Below are positions 1 through 12,350 of a stretch of 64,000 bases of DNA, one piece after another. Origin of the DNA: Mycteria americana (lineage: Eukaryota > Chordata > Aves > Ciconiiformes > Ciconiidae); NCBI RefSeq assembly GCF_035582795.1, contig NC_134373.1:34194501-34258500 (forward strand). The letters are read 5' to 3'. The number at the start of each line of letters is the position of its first letter. Positions within the stretch are counted from its first letter, which is position 1. The notes below the pieces were generated by a model. The model was not told the DNA's origin and searched no databases. It worked only from the letters and a program-made list of their open reading frames with translations. A program made the position numbers and the translations under genes.

Positions 1-3000
1 ATGAGAAGAAAAATGTTTAGTGGCTGTTTATTATCAGAGTTACAGATGTTTTGTCTAGTGTGGAAAAACTCAGTCCTAAGTTATTTCCTTTCATCACACT
101 CCTAGAAGAGTGACTTCTCATGCCTACAATGGCACTGTACTGTCCACAACACATAGCTATTAGCACACATTTGGATATCCTGACTGTATTCTTCTTTGAA
201 TATTATCCAGATAAATCATTCATTGTTTTTTAGAAGTTCATGAAAGCACAAATGAAAAAGGGGGAAAAAACCCAACAAATCTTAGGAAAAAATCTAATGC
301 CAAATACTGTGCAAGGGTAGAAGGACTTTATGCCATTTGAAAAAATCCAGGTACCGGTAAAGATCTCCATATAGCATCCTTCAGCCTATGTTGTGCATGG
401 TTTACCATGCTATCAGCAACACACCTAAACATGAGGGGAATTTTACCCTCTTCACAACACCACACACCAACTCCTTACATTCTTAAAATAGACCCTAAAT
501 GATACATTATCTTGCACTCTCCTTCTGCATAGGAGCATTTCAACTAGCATAGGTGTTGTCTGGCATATAATCCAAAGGATGTGCCTTCCCCTTTGCAATC
601 TTCCCACTACTGAAACTTGTTCTACCACCATAATTCCCATAAAATAATTACGAATGTTCAGACTCAACTCAGCTAAGAAGGCAGGTATGTCTGGCAAAAA
701 AATAAAAACTGAAGAGAGAGAGAAATAAACTTTATCCAAGCCGCTGACAATGATTTGTCAAGCTTACCCAAGCCTTGCACTCACTCAGTGGTAGGAAGCA
801 GCTAGACAGATCTTATACTGAATCCAGCCCTTATTCTGCTCTTGGGTTATACAATATATTATACCTTGAAAATGACGCTTATGTAAGTAAAGTTACAGTG
901 GACTCACATTTCATATGTAGAGAAACAGCTGCTTTTTTAATTTAAAAAATCTAAATTAAATCATAACTTAAAAGCTATGTTTCGTCATCTACAGAACATG
1001 CCAAATCATATGCCTGAAATATAAAACTGATGCTGAAATTCTGGTAATATTTAACATGTTCGTTATGAAGAAAACATTCTTCTTGAGCTTGGAAACTGAC
1101 TGAACAATAGCAGCTTTAGGACCTCCAAAGCCGAAGGCGTACAAAGGTTATGAGAATGTGTCTGCCCAAAACTACAAATCAAAAGAGTAACAACAATACC
1201 ATATGTTACAGAACATAAAGTATCCTTCACAAACACTATAAAACCCCCACATATCTCTGCCTCAAGAGTCCCGCTGGCCAGTGGAAGGTTGTGTTTCATT
1301 ACACTATCACCATATAAGAACATTTTTTCTCCATTTTTAATGGCATGCCGAAAACCTAGCAGTACCACTGAATGACCTTTGGAGGGTTAAGATTAAGTAG
1401 TAATGACAGAAGATTGTCTTTGGCCTAATACTTTTTAAAAATGCAGAAGCTGATTTCATGGAGAATGGCTCCAGCTGGCTTTAAACCGCAGCCAAAAGTA
1501 GCCTTTATTGATGTTGTTAGTTGATTTTATTTAATTTAGGGGAGGTGTATGGATTTGTCCACTCCCATAAGACCCATTTCTTGTTTGGAGTATTTCTCTT
1601 CACACAGAAGTACTGTAGGTCATAGTGCGCTAAGGTATTACAAGTAAAGAAATGGACACATCCAGACTGGCACTAAGACCCTGCACCTAAACAGGGGGGA
1701 GAGAGAACTCGTGATCCCCCTTGTTCAGCTGCATAGAGCCCCCATACTCTGGGCTTTATAACATAGACATGCACCCACCACGTCACTGGGCGAGGTGCGA
1801 CTTGGGAGAAAAGCAGCTTCTCCCACAGCTCATTTCAGCAGAGGGAAGATTGCACTGGAGTGCCACCATTTCCATTAACAGATTATTTCTTTTCTTCCTT
1901 GCAAGAGAAAGGAAAGCGGCATGCGAGTGATGCCTTTCAAGCACCTACATGCCACAGATGTGCTGGAGCTGGCATGGTTTTGCTCCAGTGAAGGTGCAGA
2001 GAACTTGGTCCGTCTTTCAGCACTGATTCCTGCAGTAATGGGACCTTTGTGAAATCCTGAATTAAAAGCAGTATATGTGGAGATATACCTACAGTCCATT
2101 CAAGACCCCACTAAAATCAATGAATTAAGCTCTACAGCAGTCCCGGGAGAAAGCACAATGAGACACAGAGGAGTTCAAGCTTTGAGCTGTAAAGTGTCTG
2201 CACCTGGGGCCTGGGTTAAAGTGTGCCCATACACAGCCTCGTCCTGCACGTAGCTCCTTGCTGAAGCTCACCTCTCTTTTGAGAAACATTAATATAAAAC
2301 TATCTTAAGGTTCACTAAACATAAACATCAAGCATAAACTTTATCAATAGCTCCCCCAAATTTTAGGAAGTATCTGGAATACTCTTAAACGGCTCTTTAA
2401 CTAGAAGATAATGAATAATAAAACTGTCAGCCTCTCTTTCCTGTATCGATTTCAGAGAGATTTTCCTTACTCCATTAAAATTACCTTTTCAGATTCTCAG
2501 CAGGAGCATTCAATCTTGCTCAGCAGAACTTAATCGCAGCCTATGTCTGGTTTACATGGAAGCTTAGGTAGACCCTTTCAATATGGTTATGAAAAGATAA
2601 ATTCCCTGATCTCCTATACAAATGCTCCAGTCTCATACTAGCTTGTGGATTGCCCAGTACACTTTGTCTAATCAAAAGGAAAATAACAAAGACAAAATGG
2701 AAAAGGTTTATAACTACATGAAATAAAACAGTGGAGCATTCCTGCAGAACCCATCTCAGTACAAGGCTCTCTTCCTCCCAGCAGGAGGAAGGCTAGAGGA
2801 GGCATTTACAGATATTCCCTGTACCTAACTCTTATATCTATTCTTGGACTTAGCAATATAGAAAAATACAACTTTAGGCAATTAACAGTAATTAAAAGTG
2901 TTATAAGTGTTGTGGGTTCTAGAGAGGAAAGCTTTTGCATGCCCATTTGGAGATGCCTGAGATCTAGGAGGTGGGCTGTAGAGGGAAAACCATGCACAGG

Positions 3001-4180
3001 TTTCCCCGCAGCATGGAAGATCTGGAAGGAAATTTCTGTAAAGTTCAGCCAAGCCCAGCACTCCTCATACCCAGAGCACAACTGCTGAACAGCATCCCCT
3101 TTCTTTGCCTCGTGCCACTTGAACAGAGTCATCTGTAGCCAGGGCTGAGGAGAGACAGTGACAGGAAATCTTTCCAGGCTAGAACTTAAATCCTTGCATT
3201 TCTGATTGAACTGCAGATTACTGTGGCCATATGCTGCCTTTCCACAACAGGTGGAATACACTTTATCAGATCTGCCATTGCCAAGACAGCTATCATTTTA
3301 CTCATTTAAAAGATTTATGCCCCAATTGTCCTCCCTCTCTCAGACGGAGGGCTTGTCTATGTTGGAAATTTGGTGTGCAGTAAGCCAAGCCACAGATTTT
3401 CAGCAGACATGCTTTTCCACAGTAATGCTCTGAATGTGATTTTAAGGCCTACTATTGTTACTTTTTTTTTTTTTTTGAGACAGTCTGAAAGAATATATGG
3501 TTGGAAATCGGTACAGAGAAGTTATGTAAAATTCACGGCCTCCCATGCCACAGACTGACTTTCTCTGGGGAAAGTTAGCGTAAACAAGCTCCGATAAAAC
3601 TGGCTGAGAGAAAAAAAAATTATGCATAAGATCCAGCCTTCCTCTTCCTTGCTCTTCCCTCTCCCTCTGAAAGCTCTAGACCTTTCCTAGGTGTTACTGC
3701 TTCAGAAGTCTGGCAGATCTGAGGCTTATTGCTCTTGTCTGTATTCAGACAAAGCAAAAAAAAATTTCAATATTCCACACCAGGTTAATGGAGCTAAAAT
3801 ACTTTGGGCCTACAAGGAAAAGAGGAGAGAGATTCCAAAAACTCTGATAGGAGTGTTTCCATTGGAAAAATGCAGTTTCACCAGAATAATGGGCTCACTC
3901 ATCTCTGCCATACTGGTATAATATAAATATAAATAATATAAATAATACCATACTTGGAAGAGTCATCAATATGATATAAATTGCTTGTGTCAAGAAACGG
4001 GAACAGACAACAGTGCAAAGTGAACGGGTGCTGGTACCTGCTGTTCAGGCAAGCGGTCTCTCAGGCGTATGAACCAGGCCAGCGTCCATGAAATGCCTCA
4101 GAAATGGACGTCCCCTGGATTCCTGTTCCCTCAGCACTTATTTTTGGACTAATGTCCCCGTCCAGCAGTTCACCTCACAC
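1..4180. other. AT-rich intergenic DNA, no gene recognised
   Basis: Short open frames on both strands (largest 151 codons at 2806-3261 minus) resemble nothing known. A small (ATAA)n-like stretch lies near 3918-3950. Confidence 0.6.
3462..3476. repeat. T15 homopolymer
   Basis: Fifteen consecutive Ts on the plus strand. No retrocopy body was recognised on either side. Confidence 0.9.
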
Positions 4181-4500
4181 AAGAGGGGAGCCGGGAGCCG
4201 AGGGGGCCCCGCTGGGCACAGCCCCACTGTACTGAGTGAGGGAGCAGGACAGGCCCCGGGGTGGCGGCTGGGGTCGGCCCAAGTCCCGGCCCTCAGGAGG
4301 GTTCACGGTGATGAAGGTCCCGGCCGAGGTGAGGCCGGGACATCAGTGGCACTGCAAAATGGCATCCCCCGGCCTCGCTGGGGCAGGGAGGAGGGCCCAG
4401 GCTGGGCTGCAGGGGGGTCCTGGGCCGCAGGCGGGGGAAGCCGCGGGGGGGGTCAGGGCCAGTCGGGGCTGTGAGGGCCACAGGGCCATGGCAGTGCTGG
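4181..4500. other. GC-rich patch with many G-runs on the plus strand
   Basis: A sharp rise in GC content inside AT-rich DNA. Between about 4379 and 4490 there are more than eight runs of three or more Gs on the plus strand, including eight Gs at 4445-4452, so G-quadruplex formation is plausible. CpG is about half the expected level by rough count, so this is a weaker CpG island candidate than 43.5 kb. Open frames across it (up to 128 codons) look like GC-rich noise. Confidence 0.5.
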
Positions 4501-5179
4501 TGTCCCCACACACCAGTCTTACTGGTACTGAGGACAGGTCAAGCTGTGCGCAATTCAGACTGAAGAACTGCTTATTCTAATTTTTACTGCTTATTATAAT
4601 TTTTAAGTGCCCTTTTCCTTGCATGCTAACAACCTAGTAGTCTTTATCCCTTTCACAGAGAGATTCCTCCATCTTAGAGCTTCGCTCTGGAGCCACCTCT
4701 TGAATTTCTACCTCAGCCTGCCTGCTTTCTTGTTCAAACCTCACAGAAGAGGAGGCATCACAGGAGAGAAAGTGGAGCCTTCATGAGGGAGGAAGTAAAA
4801 ACAGGTGGCGAGCACAGAGTCTTTGCTCCAAGCTGGACTGACTTAAAGTGCCGCAGCCAGACCCAGGGTCAAGGAAGCCCCAGGGGATCCATCACGCAGG
4901 GCAATAGTGCAGCTCTTTGCCATGTCACGATCACACAAACCCTTGGGAAGTATCTTCTTGTGCTTGCAGCTGAAAAGCGAGTAGTTTGTCAGAAAAAAAT
5001 CCCCTCCTTCACCCAGCTAATTGCATAAAGAAAAGCATAGACCAGGGTGGGCAGATTTATCATCAAGAGCACCCACATCCATTTAGTTTCAGTAAGAGGT
5101 AATTCTCCGTGTTGACTGGAGGTATTGCACTATCCCATTTACGGCAGTGCCACATATGGAGAGCATAAGATGTTGCTGT

Positions 5180-5290
5180 GCCAGGTACTGTACATTATTA
5201 TTATTTGTACTAGCACCATGCCAGGAGCCAGGTGCTGTACAACATAAAACAAAAAGTAATTCTGTCCTGTGGACAGGTTACAGAATAATA
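5180..5290. repeat. probable ancient dispersed repeat fragment
   Basis: TATTATTATTTGTACTAGCA, then GCCAGGAGCCAGGTGCTGTA, then CAAAAAGTAATTCTGTCCTG. The order (TTATTATTTGTA, a GGxGCTGTACAAC block, AACAAAAAG, then a TGTCCTG-type block) resembles an old repeat widespread in amniotes. The family is not named. A 9-base hairpin TCCTGATCT/AGATCAGGA follows at 5305-5336. Confidence 0.35.
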
Positions 5291-6057
5291 GCAAAGGTGA
5301 CCACTCCTGATCTGGACAGCTTAGTCTAGATCAGGACAAAAAAGAACATGCATCAGATGTCATGGTTAAATAAAATATTTGTTTTCCTCACAGAAAGGGT
5401 CTTTGTCTAACAGGAGTCAGGATTACAACGCTTGGAGACAGTCAGAAGGTAAGGCGAGAAGAGACACCTTCATCACTCGGTGTTTATTCAGGGTCCTTTT
5501 TGAAACATTTCATCAGAGACATCAAACTGCTGAAGAGCCTGACTTAGAAACCAGTTGTGAAAAGTGTAGTCCTGCAACTGGTAGAAATAGCCATGAGTCT
5601 CAGCACAGTCAGACACCAGCATTTTGTTCTGAGTAAATTCTTCGTCTACAAACACATATGCAAAGCACAGCCTAGCTCATACACTGGAAAAGCAAACGTT
5701 ATATATATATCTCAAAAGCCCAGTAAAGTTGTTGCTTCTGCAAGTGAAGATGGAAGAACACATTCCCCAGCAGACAGCCAGGTTCGGGCTGCGCTTGCAT
5801 GTTAGGTCAGGCCTCAGCACTGCCAGCTATCTTCTCCATGGAAATGGACCGAATAATCCTCTAAAGAAAAGGGGTTTCATCACGTTAGCCTTACAGCTTT
5901 TTTCTGAGGCCTACAAGTTAGCAGGCAAAAAAGAATCCCAAATCAACATATTAGGTTTAGAGCTGCTTTTTTAAGTCAAAACTGTATTTTATCTAGTGTC
6001 CTTACAGCAGTGACTATGGCCTCACCATCTGCAGCAGCCAGGAAGTAAGCAGATCCA

Positions 6058-6122
6058 TAAATAAATTTATCCAAATTTGTCAAAAAATAAATGGATAAAT
6101 TATTTTGGATAAATTTATCCAA
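6058..6122. repeat. local AT-rich direct and inverted repeats with GGATAAATTTATCC palindrome
   Basis: ATAAATTTATCCAAA at 6061-6075 recurs within 6109-6123. GGATAAATTTATCC at 6107-6120 is a perfect 14-base palindrome. TGGATAAAT at 6092-6100 is a further partial copy. Likely a small local duplication. Confidence 0.6.
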
Positions 6123-8463
6123 AAATAAAATTCATAATAAAATATGCATATAACTTCAAAATCTCTTCCAGTTTTTCAGACCACGTTACACTGTATTCAC
6201 TAAGAAATCTGAGTAAACACTAACAGAAACCCTTGTAAAGACCTTTATAAAAAACTGATTGGCATGCCTATCTTTTGATTTGGCTGAACGCAAAAAAGAA
6301 GTTTGAGAAATTTGGGTTTAGGGCAGGCACGTCTAGGAAGATCCATTCAAAGCCCGTTACAGAGGCCCCTGGGTTTTGCTATACGGTCCCTCCCCCAGCA
6401 CTCCCTTCATCCTGGTGCTCATTGTCATGTATCTCAACTCCACACACAGGGTCCAAACCAATGAACGGCAGTTTCGTCATTGCCCCTGTAGGTTAATGGA
6501 TCACAGTCCTAGTCTTTTACCTGCCTAATCCTTTCTCACAGAGGGATGCCCCTAATTCTAATTAACTGAGTGCCTTTAGGTCCCTAATCTATGCAAAATC
6601 CTTTTCAAAATTTGTACTGATAAAAGTGCCAGGAACGTATGTATGTGCCAAGATCCTACAAGGAAAATACAAGAATTTACTTATCCAAACACAGTCCTTG
6701 TAAGTATTTCTTGACATGCATGAATCTTGCACTTTTAGTATAGAAACTGCAGGTTATTTGAAAATAAGTTGTGGAAAACCCTCCTGATAGAGTCTAGTGT
6801 TGGTTTTCAGATGATGAAGGCATGCTGTGGCTGAAAACAAAATATTTTCTAGGGAAGGGTGGAGGAGGCAAAGACTAAAAATTCTGATTGTTGAAAGAGA
6901 GATTCAAATGGTATAGAAATTATCATCTAAGTAGCCAAAAAATGAGAACAAGGCTAGTACCCAAAAGACAGCCTCTCCAGGACAAGGCTTCAGGTGTCTT
7001 GACATAGCGTTATCGAAGTTGAGATGCCAAAGCACACACCTCCAGAGCAGGCCATCCTGGCAAGACAGCATCAGCGATCTTCAACTAGCACAACACACAA
7101 TTACTTTTGCAAGGTGGGTTGGAGTTAGCTCTCTGTGCCTTGAGAGAAGACTCCAAAACCTTTTGACAATGCAGCTCACATGACAGTCCCACCTGGTATC
7201 CTTCTCTGAATGAAACACTTTCGAAGCCTTGCTTTAGGAACACAAATTAGCTACCAGAATTTAGCCCTTTTTAAAAATATGTTTTGTAATTCCTGCAGCT
7301 AGAGCTTGACATGTTTACTTCTGGCATCTTGCCCTACAGTAAGTTCCACGTAAAATGCTGTTCCTAATGAACAATAGATATAAGAATCTCGCTGAGAATG
7401 AAATGTATGAAGCAACATCTATTTCCTAATGGATTCCATAATCGGTGAAAATAACTTTAACAAAATACAGGTCCTCCCTCCCCCAGCAGTTCTTCCTCTG
7501 TGTGTCAAGTTTGTGAGTTTACCAAAGCCCGCTCTGCAAGCTGAATGAGAGCCCTAGCCTCTCAAGAGTCTCCCAAATCAACAAAATGCCCCCTCCTAAT
7601 TCTTTCTCTGTTAGAATTTATTTTGCATGGAATTTATTTGCCCGTTTTGCATGAGCTGTTTGGCTGTAATCTCAGCAGCATGCAGTCTTGCCAGATTTCA
7701 GAAAGATGAGTAAACTTCTGAATCTGATAGTGACTTCAACAGAATACCAAAAAGGGGCTGCTTTGTTCTCCATAAACAGACTATTTACTTTGATCTGGTA
7801 AAATGAATTAATGAAAGGAAATGACACCTTCCAATTTTGTGTGTGCAGGAGAAAGGGAAGTGGGCTTAATTTTTGTTTGGGTTTTTTTTTCCTTTTTCCA
7901 AGGATGGAGTAGGGTAAGGGGCATCCTTTCGAAAGTACCGGGCTCTTAGAAACAGACAGATCTTTTCTCTGGTAAAAAGTCTCCTCATAACACTGTAAGG
8001 TCCATGTATATGCAAGCAGTTCAGAGTTATTACAAACCTAAAATAGGAAGCTATTCACTTGATCTTTTGGTTCAATCCTATTAGGACCCCCCTGGAGCTC
8101 TAAATGGATACCAGCCTGTCACAGGCCTGTTGCTGTGACGACCCAGTCTTTACAGAACAAGAAAAAGAAATGATAGTGATTGGCAGACCTTCCTTGCCCT
8201 AGTATGTAACACAAAAGGAGACAAAATGAAGAGGAAGTCAGACTCTTATTATAGGTTTGATGCTTCTTAACCTTACAGCACCTTACACCTGGTAAGTGTC
8301 ACCCTGCAAACTTAAACCCTCGGACGACTGCTGTTACATTTCAGTATAAGATGTGAAGAGCTAAGTCAGGCATTAATTTATCCATCCTCTTGTTTTAGTT
8401 GATTGAAATGCAAACAGCATTCCTAGCAAAACTGCATCTGCAGAAAGAAGAAATAAACACAGA

Positions 8464-8540
8464 GGGCCAAACCCTGCTCACCATGCCCTCGTAAGTAGGT
8501 TTAGGGGTGTAAAAGCACTAGGTCAAGCAGGATTTAGCCC
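8464..8540. repeat. old foldback repeat fragment
   Basis: GGGCCAAACCCTGCT at 8464-8478 is complementary at 13 of 15 positions to AGCAGGATTTAGCCC at 8526-8540. The arms resemble an old interspersed family recurring in sauropsid genomes (GGGCCAAAT...ATTTGGCCC ends). Family name not assigned. Confidence 0.45.
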
Positions 8541-9529
8541 ACGGTGTAAATGAATGAGTGGCTAGCAAAGCAAGGACTGCAAGAGGGAACTGTCTACGGC
8601 CCCTGTTCGCCCTGCATGAGAAAGGAAAGAATTTGATAAATTCTACCATATGGTGCCATACTGTATCTTGCTAGCTATAAATAATAGTCTTTCTGTTTCT
8701 GGTTTTCTTTAGCTTTCCTTGGTAGCTGTGACAGATTTTCAGCAATGGTTATAAAAAAGTGCAAAATGCAGTTTCTCCACTTTTTTTCTTTTTTTTGGTG
8801 ACCAGCTAAACAAAAGAAAAAAGATCAAAAGAAAGGGAGTAAAATAGGAAACTTTCCATTAGCTTAACAACATGAAGATCCAGATAAAGTCATTGTGATG
8901 TTAGAATATTGTGCGTTCAATTGTTGCTATCAAAAGCTGTCAAAGAAAATGATTGCTTAAGGGTGACAGAGATACACCTGCATGCACAATGCCTGAGCTA
9001 TATCTGTACCTTATGCATGTTAATTATAAATTTTGTTACTATCACATAATAATATTGAAAAAATCCCAAGAGCCAAATAGCTTTCTCATAGCACCACAGA
9101 GAAAGTTATTATAAAACTTTTCTATTTTCATTCCTTTCTGAGTTCTCTTAAAAGCAACACAGTTTTTACTCATAAACTTTCAAACAGCATTTCTGACATT
9201 TGTAGTACAATCTTGTGTTTAAAAGTGTCACTAAACAAATGTTTGCTTGAGTAGTCAGATGAAATCCAATAAACCATGATCCTTAATGATGGTATAAAAG
9301 TTTGCTGCATTAGCATGCTCAAAAAATGACATTCTCTAAAGATAATAAGGGAAAGTTAAATTACCAAGAACAGAAAATCTGGCTATATTCTGAAATGGCT
9401 TTTTAATACTCTAAGTCACAGTTCAAAACATTAATTTTCTTGAATAAGCAAAGCTGAACTTTTAAAGGTTTGTAGAAAAGCACTTGTGCTTAAAATAAGA
9501 TTCAAAACAATAGCACAGATTCTTAGCTG

Positions 9530-9600
9530 GTATAAGCCAATGTAGCTCCATTGACTTCAGTGAAGTTACACTGATTTAAAGCAACAGAAATTCTGGTCCA
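9530..9600. repeat. old foldback repeat fragment with CCATTGA core
   Basis: GCTGGTATAAGCCAATGTAG, then CTCCATTGA, meets CTTCAGTGAAGTTACACTGA in a degraded inverted repeat; the inner 14 bases of the arms match at 11 positions. The same core recurs near 12302 and 48832. Confidence 0.5.
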
Positions 9601-12300
9601 ACCTTCTAAAAGCTTTTAGACCTGAAATTTATAATAATATGCTATTGAGTCTTTTGGATGATGCTTTCCATATTTACATTTACAGCTCTTCACCATTATT
9701 CCTCCCTAACCACTCACTTCCAAAGCGACACCGACCTCCAAAGCAAAATGCAAAATAAATGTGTATATGCGTTATTATTAAGGTAGGGATAAAAAAACCC
9801 CATTGATCCAACATTTCTCAGAATTTTAAAAAGCAAGGAAGTTAGCACAAATTTAATACTATATGTTCTTTTAACCTTTGTAAAACTTAATTTCCCACAT
9901 ACCTTAAAAAAGATTGTTTAATAACAAGTTGAAGAGAGATACACTTATTACAACATATATACATATTGCCTGATGAAGTCTGCATTCATAAAAACAATGC
10001 AAGCTTTTGTACCTGGAACATATGTAAAATTTGCATGAAAAAATATTTGTTAGCCAGGAAAGGAAAAAAGTTAAAGGTGTCAAAAAATAAATTCTAAAAA
10101 GATTATATTTCTTTTTTTTCCAGAGAAAGTATGCTGAAATATACTGCTTTTTGTATACTGGCAGACTAAAGTATCCCACAATAGGCATTGCTAATCATTG
10201 CCAAGTGAGAAGCTGAAATGAATGCTTCCTTTACAGACCCTTGTTCTTCTTTAAAAAACAAAACAGAACTTCTGTAATATGAGGAACAATAAACTGAGGC
10301 TATTTTTTATTTTCTGAGTAAGCTTCGTTTTCATATGGCAGCTTTGTAATCATTCACGGAGATTTAAGAAATGAAATAAAAACTTCAATTTATCTGAAAC
10401 TAATATGTTTATTTTGCTAATGTTTCAGTCATTCAGCAATCAAGCCATGTTTTATACAGTTCTGTCACAAAGTAGTTGTTTTGCTAAATTCCCACCAAAG
10501 GCCATATAATGTATTTACAAACTACTTATTACTAATGTAAGGTATTTCAGTAAGGAGAAAGGGAAAACATATAGTATTTCCTGTTTTGAGTAAGAGATAA
10601 CTGACAACACACTTTCATGACACAGCTTTTAATTTGTTTTTAATTAATACGCATGGAAGCAGTGGTTTATGGAAATCTATTTAATTTTACTCTTATTAAT
10701 TTATTTTTAGTATTATTTTATGAAAAAGTTTAAAAAATAAAAAGAAAGCAATTGTGCAAAATGGAAAAACCAGGCACAAAGAATCTAAAATCTGATCACA
10801 TTTTTGTCTGCATTCTGCACAGCAAGAATCGCTTGTCCTATAAATATAACACTTTAGAAGTCATTTGGTAATTATTTTATTACCATTATTGCAGCATGAT
10901 AATAGCAGTTAGTAGTATAAAGTTCCCCTGCATTTTCTTCCTTTCGCATAGTTAATATTGTCAGCTTTAAATACATACCAAAATACCAGAGTTATAGAAG
11001 CATGCTGGGAGGGTTAAACCTCTAGTCTTTTTCCTGGGTAGTACAAGTTGGAGAGTAGTCCCTGGAAGAATGAAATGTGGCTCCTGTCTGTGGGATGAGC
11101 AGGGGCTTTGCACCACCTCCTGGTGCACTGGGGAACAGCTAGAGACCAGGGTTCTCCCTGACTGATTCTTTTTCTCCTCTGTTTTTCTCTTTTTTCCCCA
11201 CTTTTACCCCTATTTTTTTTAACACCTTTTTAAAACTTAGGGACCAATAGCGCCAAAAGCCCTTGTCCTGCCCTGCTGCCCCCAATCCCCTAAAACACAT
11301 GGATAGAGCAAAACGTCTTTGCATCCGCCCTCTTGCTGCCCCTCGGCCAGAATACCTCTGCAGATAAAGCCAACGGTATGCACATTGCTGATTTAACACG
11401 GGCCCCGGTCTGGAAAGCACGGAGACCCCGGAGGGATGGAAACTCCCCGAGCTTGCACTACGAGGTGCGCTCCGGACTGGCAGTTCTGGGTGGCATTGCC
11501 ACTGGCTGTCAATTCTAGGCAGGATTGTTTGAGCAGGGCCTTTGTCACAGCCCTGTCCCCTCGGCCATAGCTGCTCTCAAGCTTTCATCACCCTGAGCTG
11601 CAGATTTCTAGATGAGCCCCCCTCAACGGTCTGGTCTAAGGGCTTGCAAAAATGAAGAAAAATATTCCTGGGGGGTTCCAGTGGGCTTTGGGTCAGGCCC
11701 ACAGCTAATAAACTCCCGGCAGTAGACCTTTCCTGGGATGGGCTAGTCCTGCCTCCTGTTATGCTTGTTGAACAGCATCCTAGATAGGTCTACAGGGTTT
11801 CTGCCACAGAAAACGAATTAAAGAGAACAAAAGGGAAAAATACAAAATCCCAGAGCTCCTGAACTGAATCCTTGTCTCTTGCACTGACAGAGCCACTGTG
11901 TGATGGGGATTTGGCCCCATAAGTCTAGTAACAATCTAGAGCAAAACAAAAGAGCTAATAAAGGGGTTTCATCATCTGTTTGGCTTCGCACTCCCAGCTT
12001 TAAAACAAAACAAGACACTACCACTATAATACCAGAAAAATAAATGCTTTTCTTTCATAAAAACACTCGTTATCCATAATTAGTCATAATGACATGCTGT
12101 ATTCAGGCCTCTAGCTAGGTTCTGGCTAGAAGTGTAAAGAATTGGCTTCTCATAGCTTCCAGTCCTTTACCCAGTATGTTCTTGAGGATGCAAAATTGAT
12201 TATCTGAAATAGAAATCTCTTAGTTTCCTTTGTTTTTGTTGTGCTGAAAAACCTATTAATTAGTCATTAAGTCTCTGCATTTTCCAGTTCCCTTAAGCAG

Positions 12301-12350
12301 TTGGCTATTTAACTCCATTGAAGTTAATGGGTTTACACTACAGTGAAGTT
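12301..12350. repeat. old foldback repeat fragment with CCATTGAAG core
   Basis: TTTAACTCCATTGAAGTTAA followed by TGGGTTTACAC repeats the core seen at 9550 and 48832. A short remnant. Confidence 0.4.

Noticed and set aside
4088-4580. Two overlapping Gly/Pro/Arg-rich frames of 128 and 114 codons
   Set aside because: Composition follows the local GC peak in all frames; no domain or codon preference.
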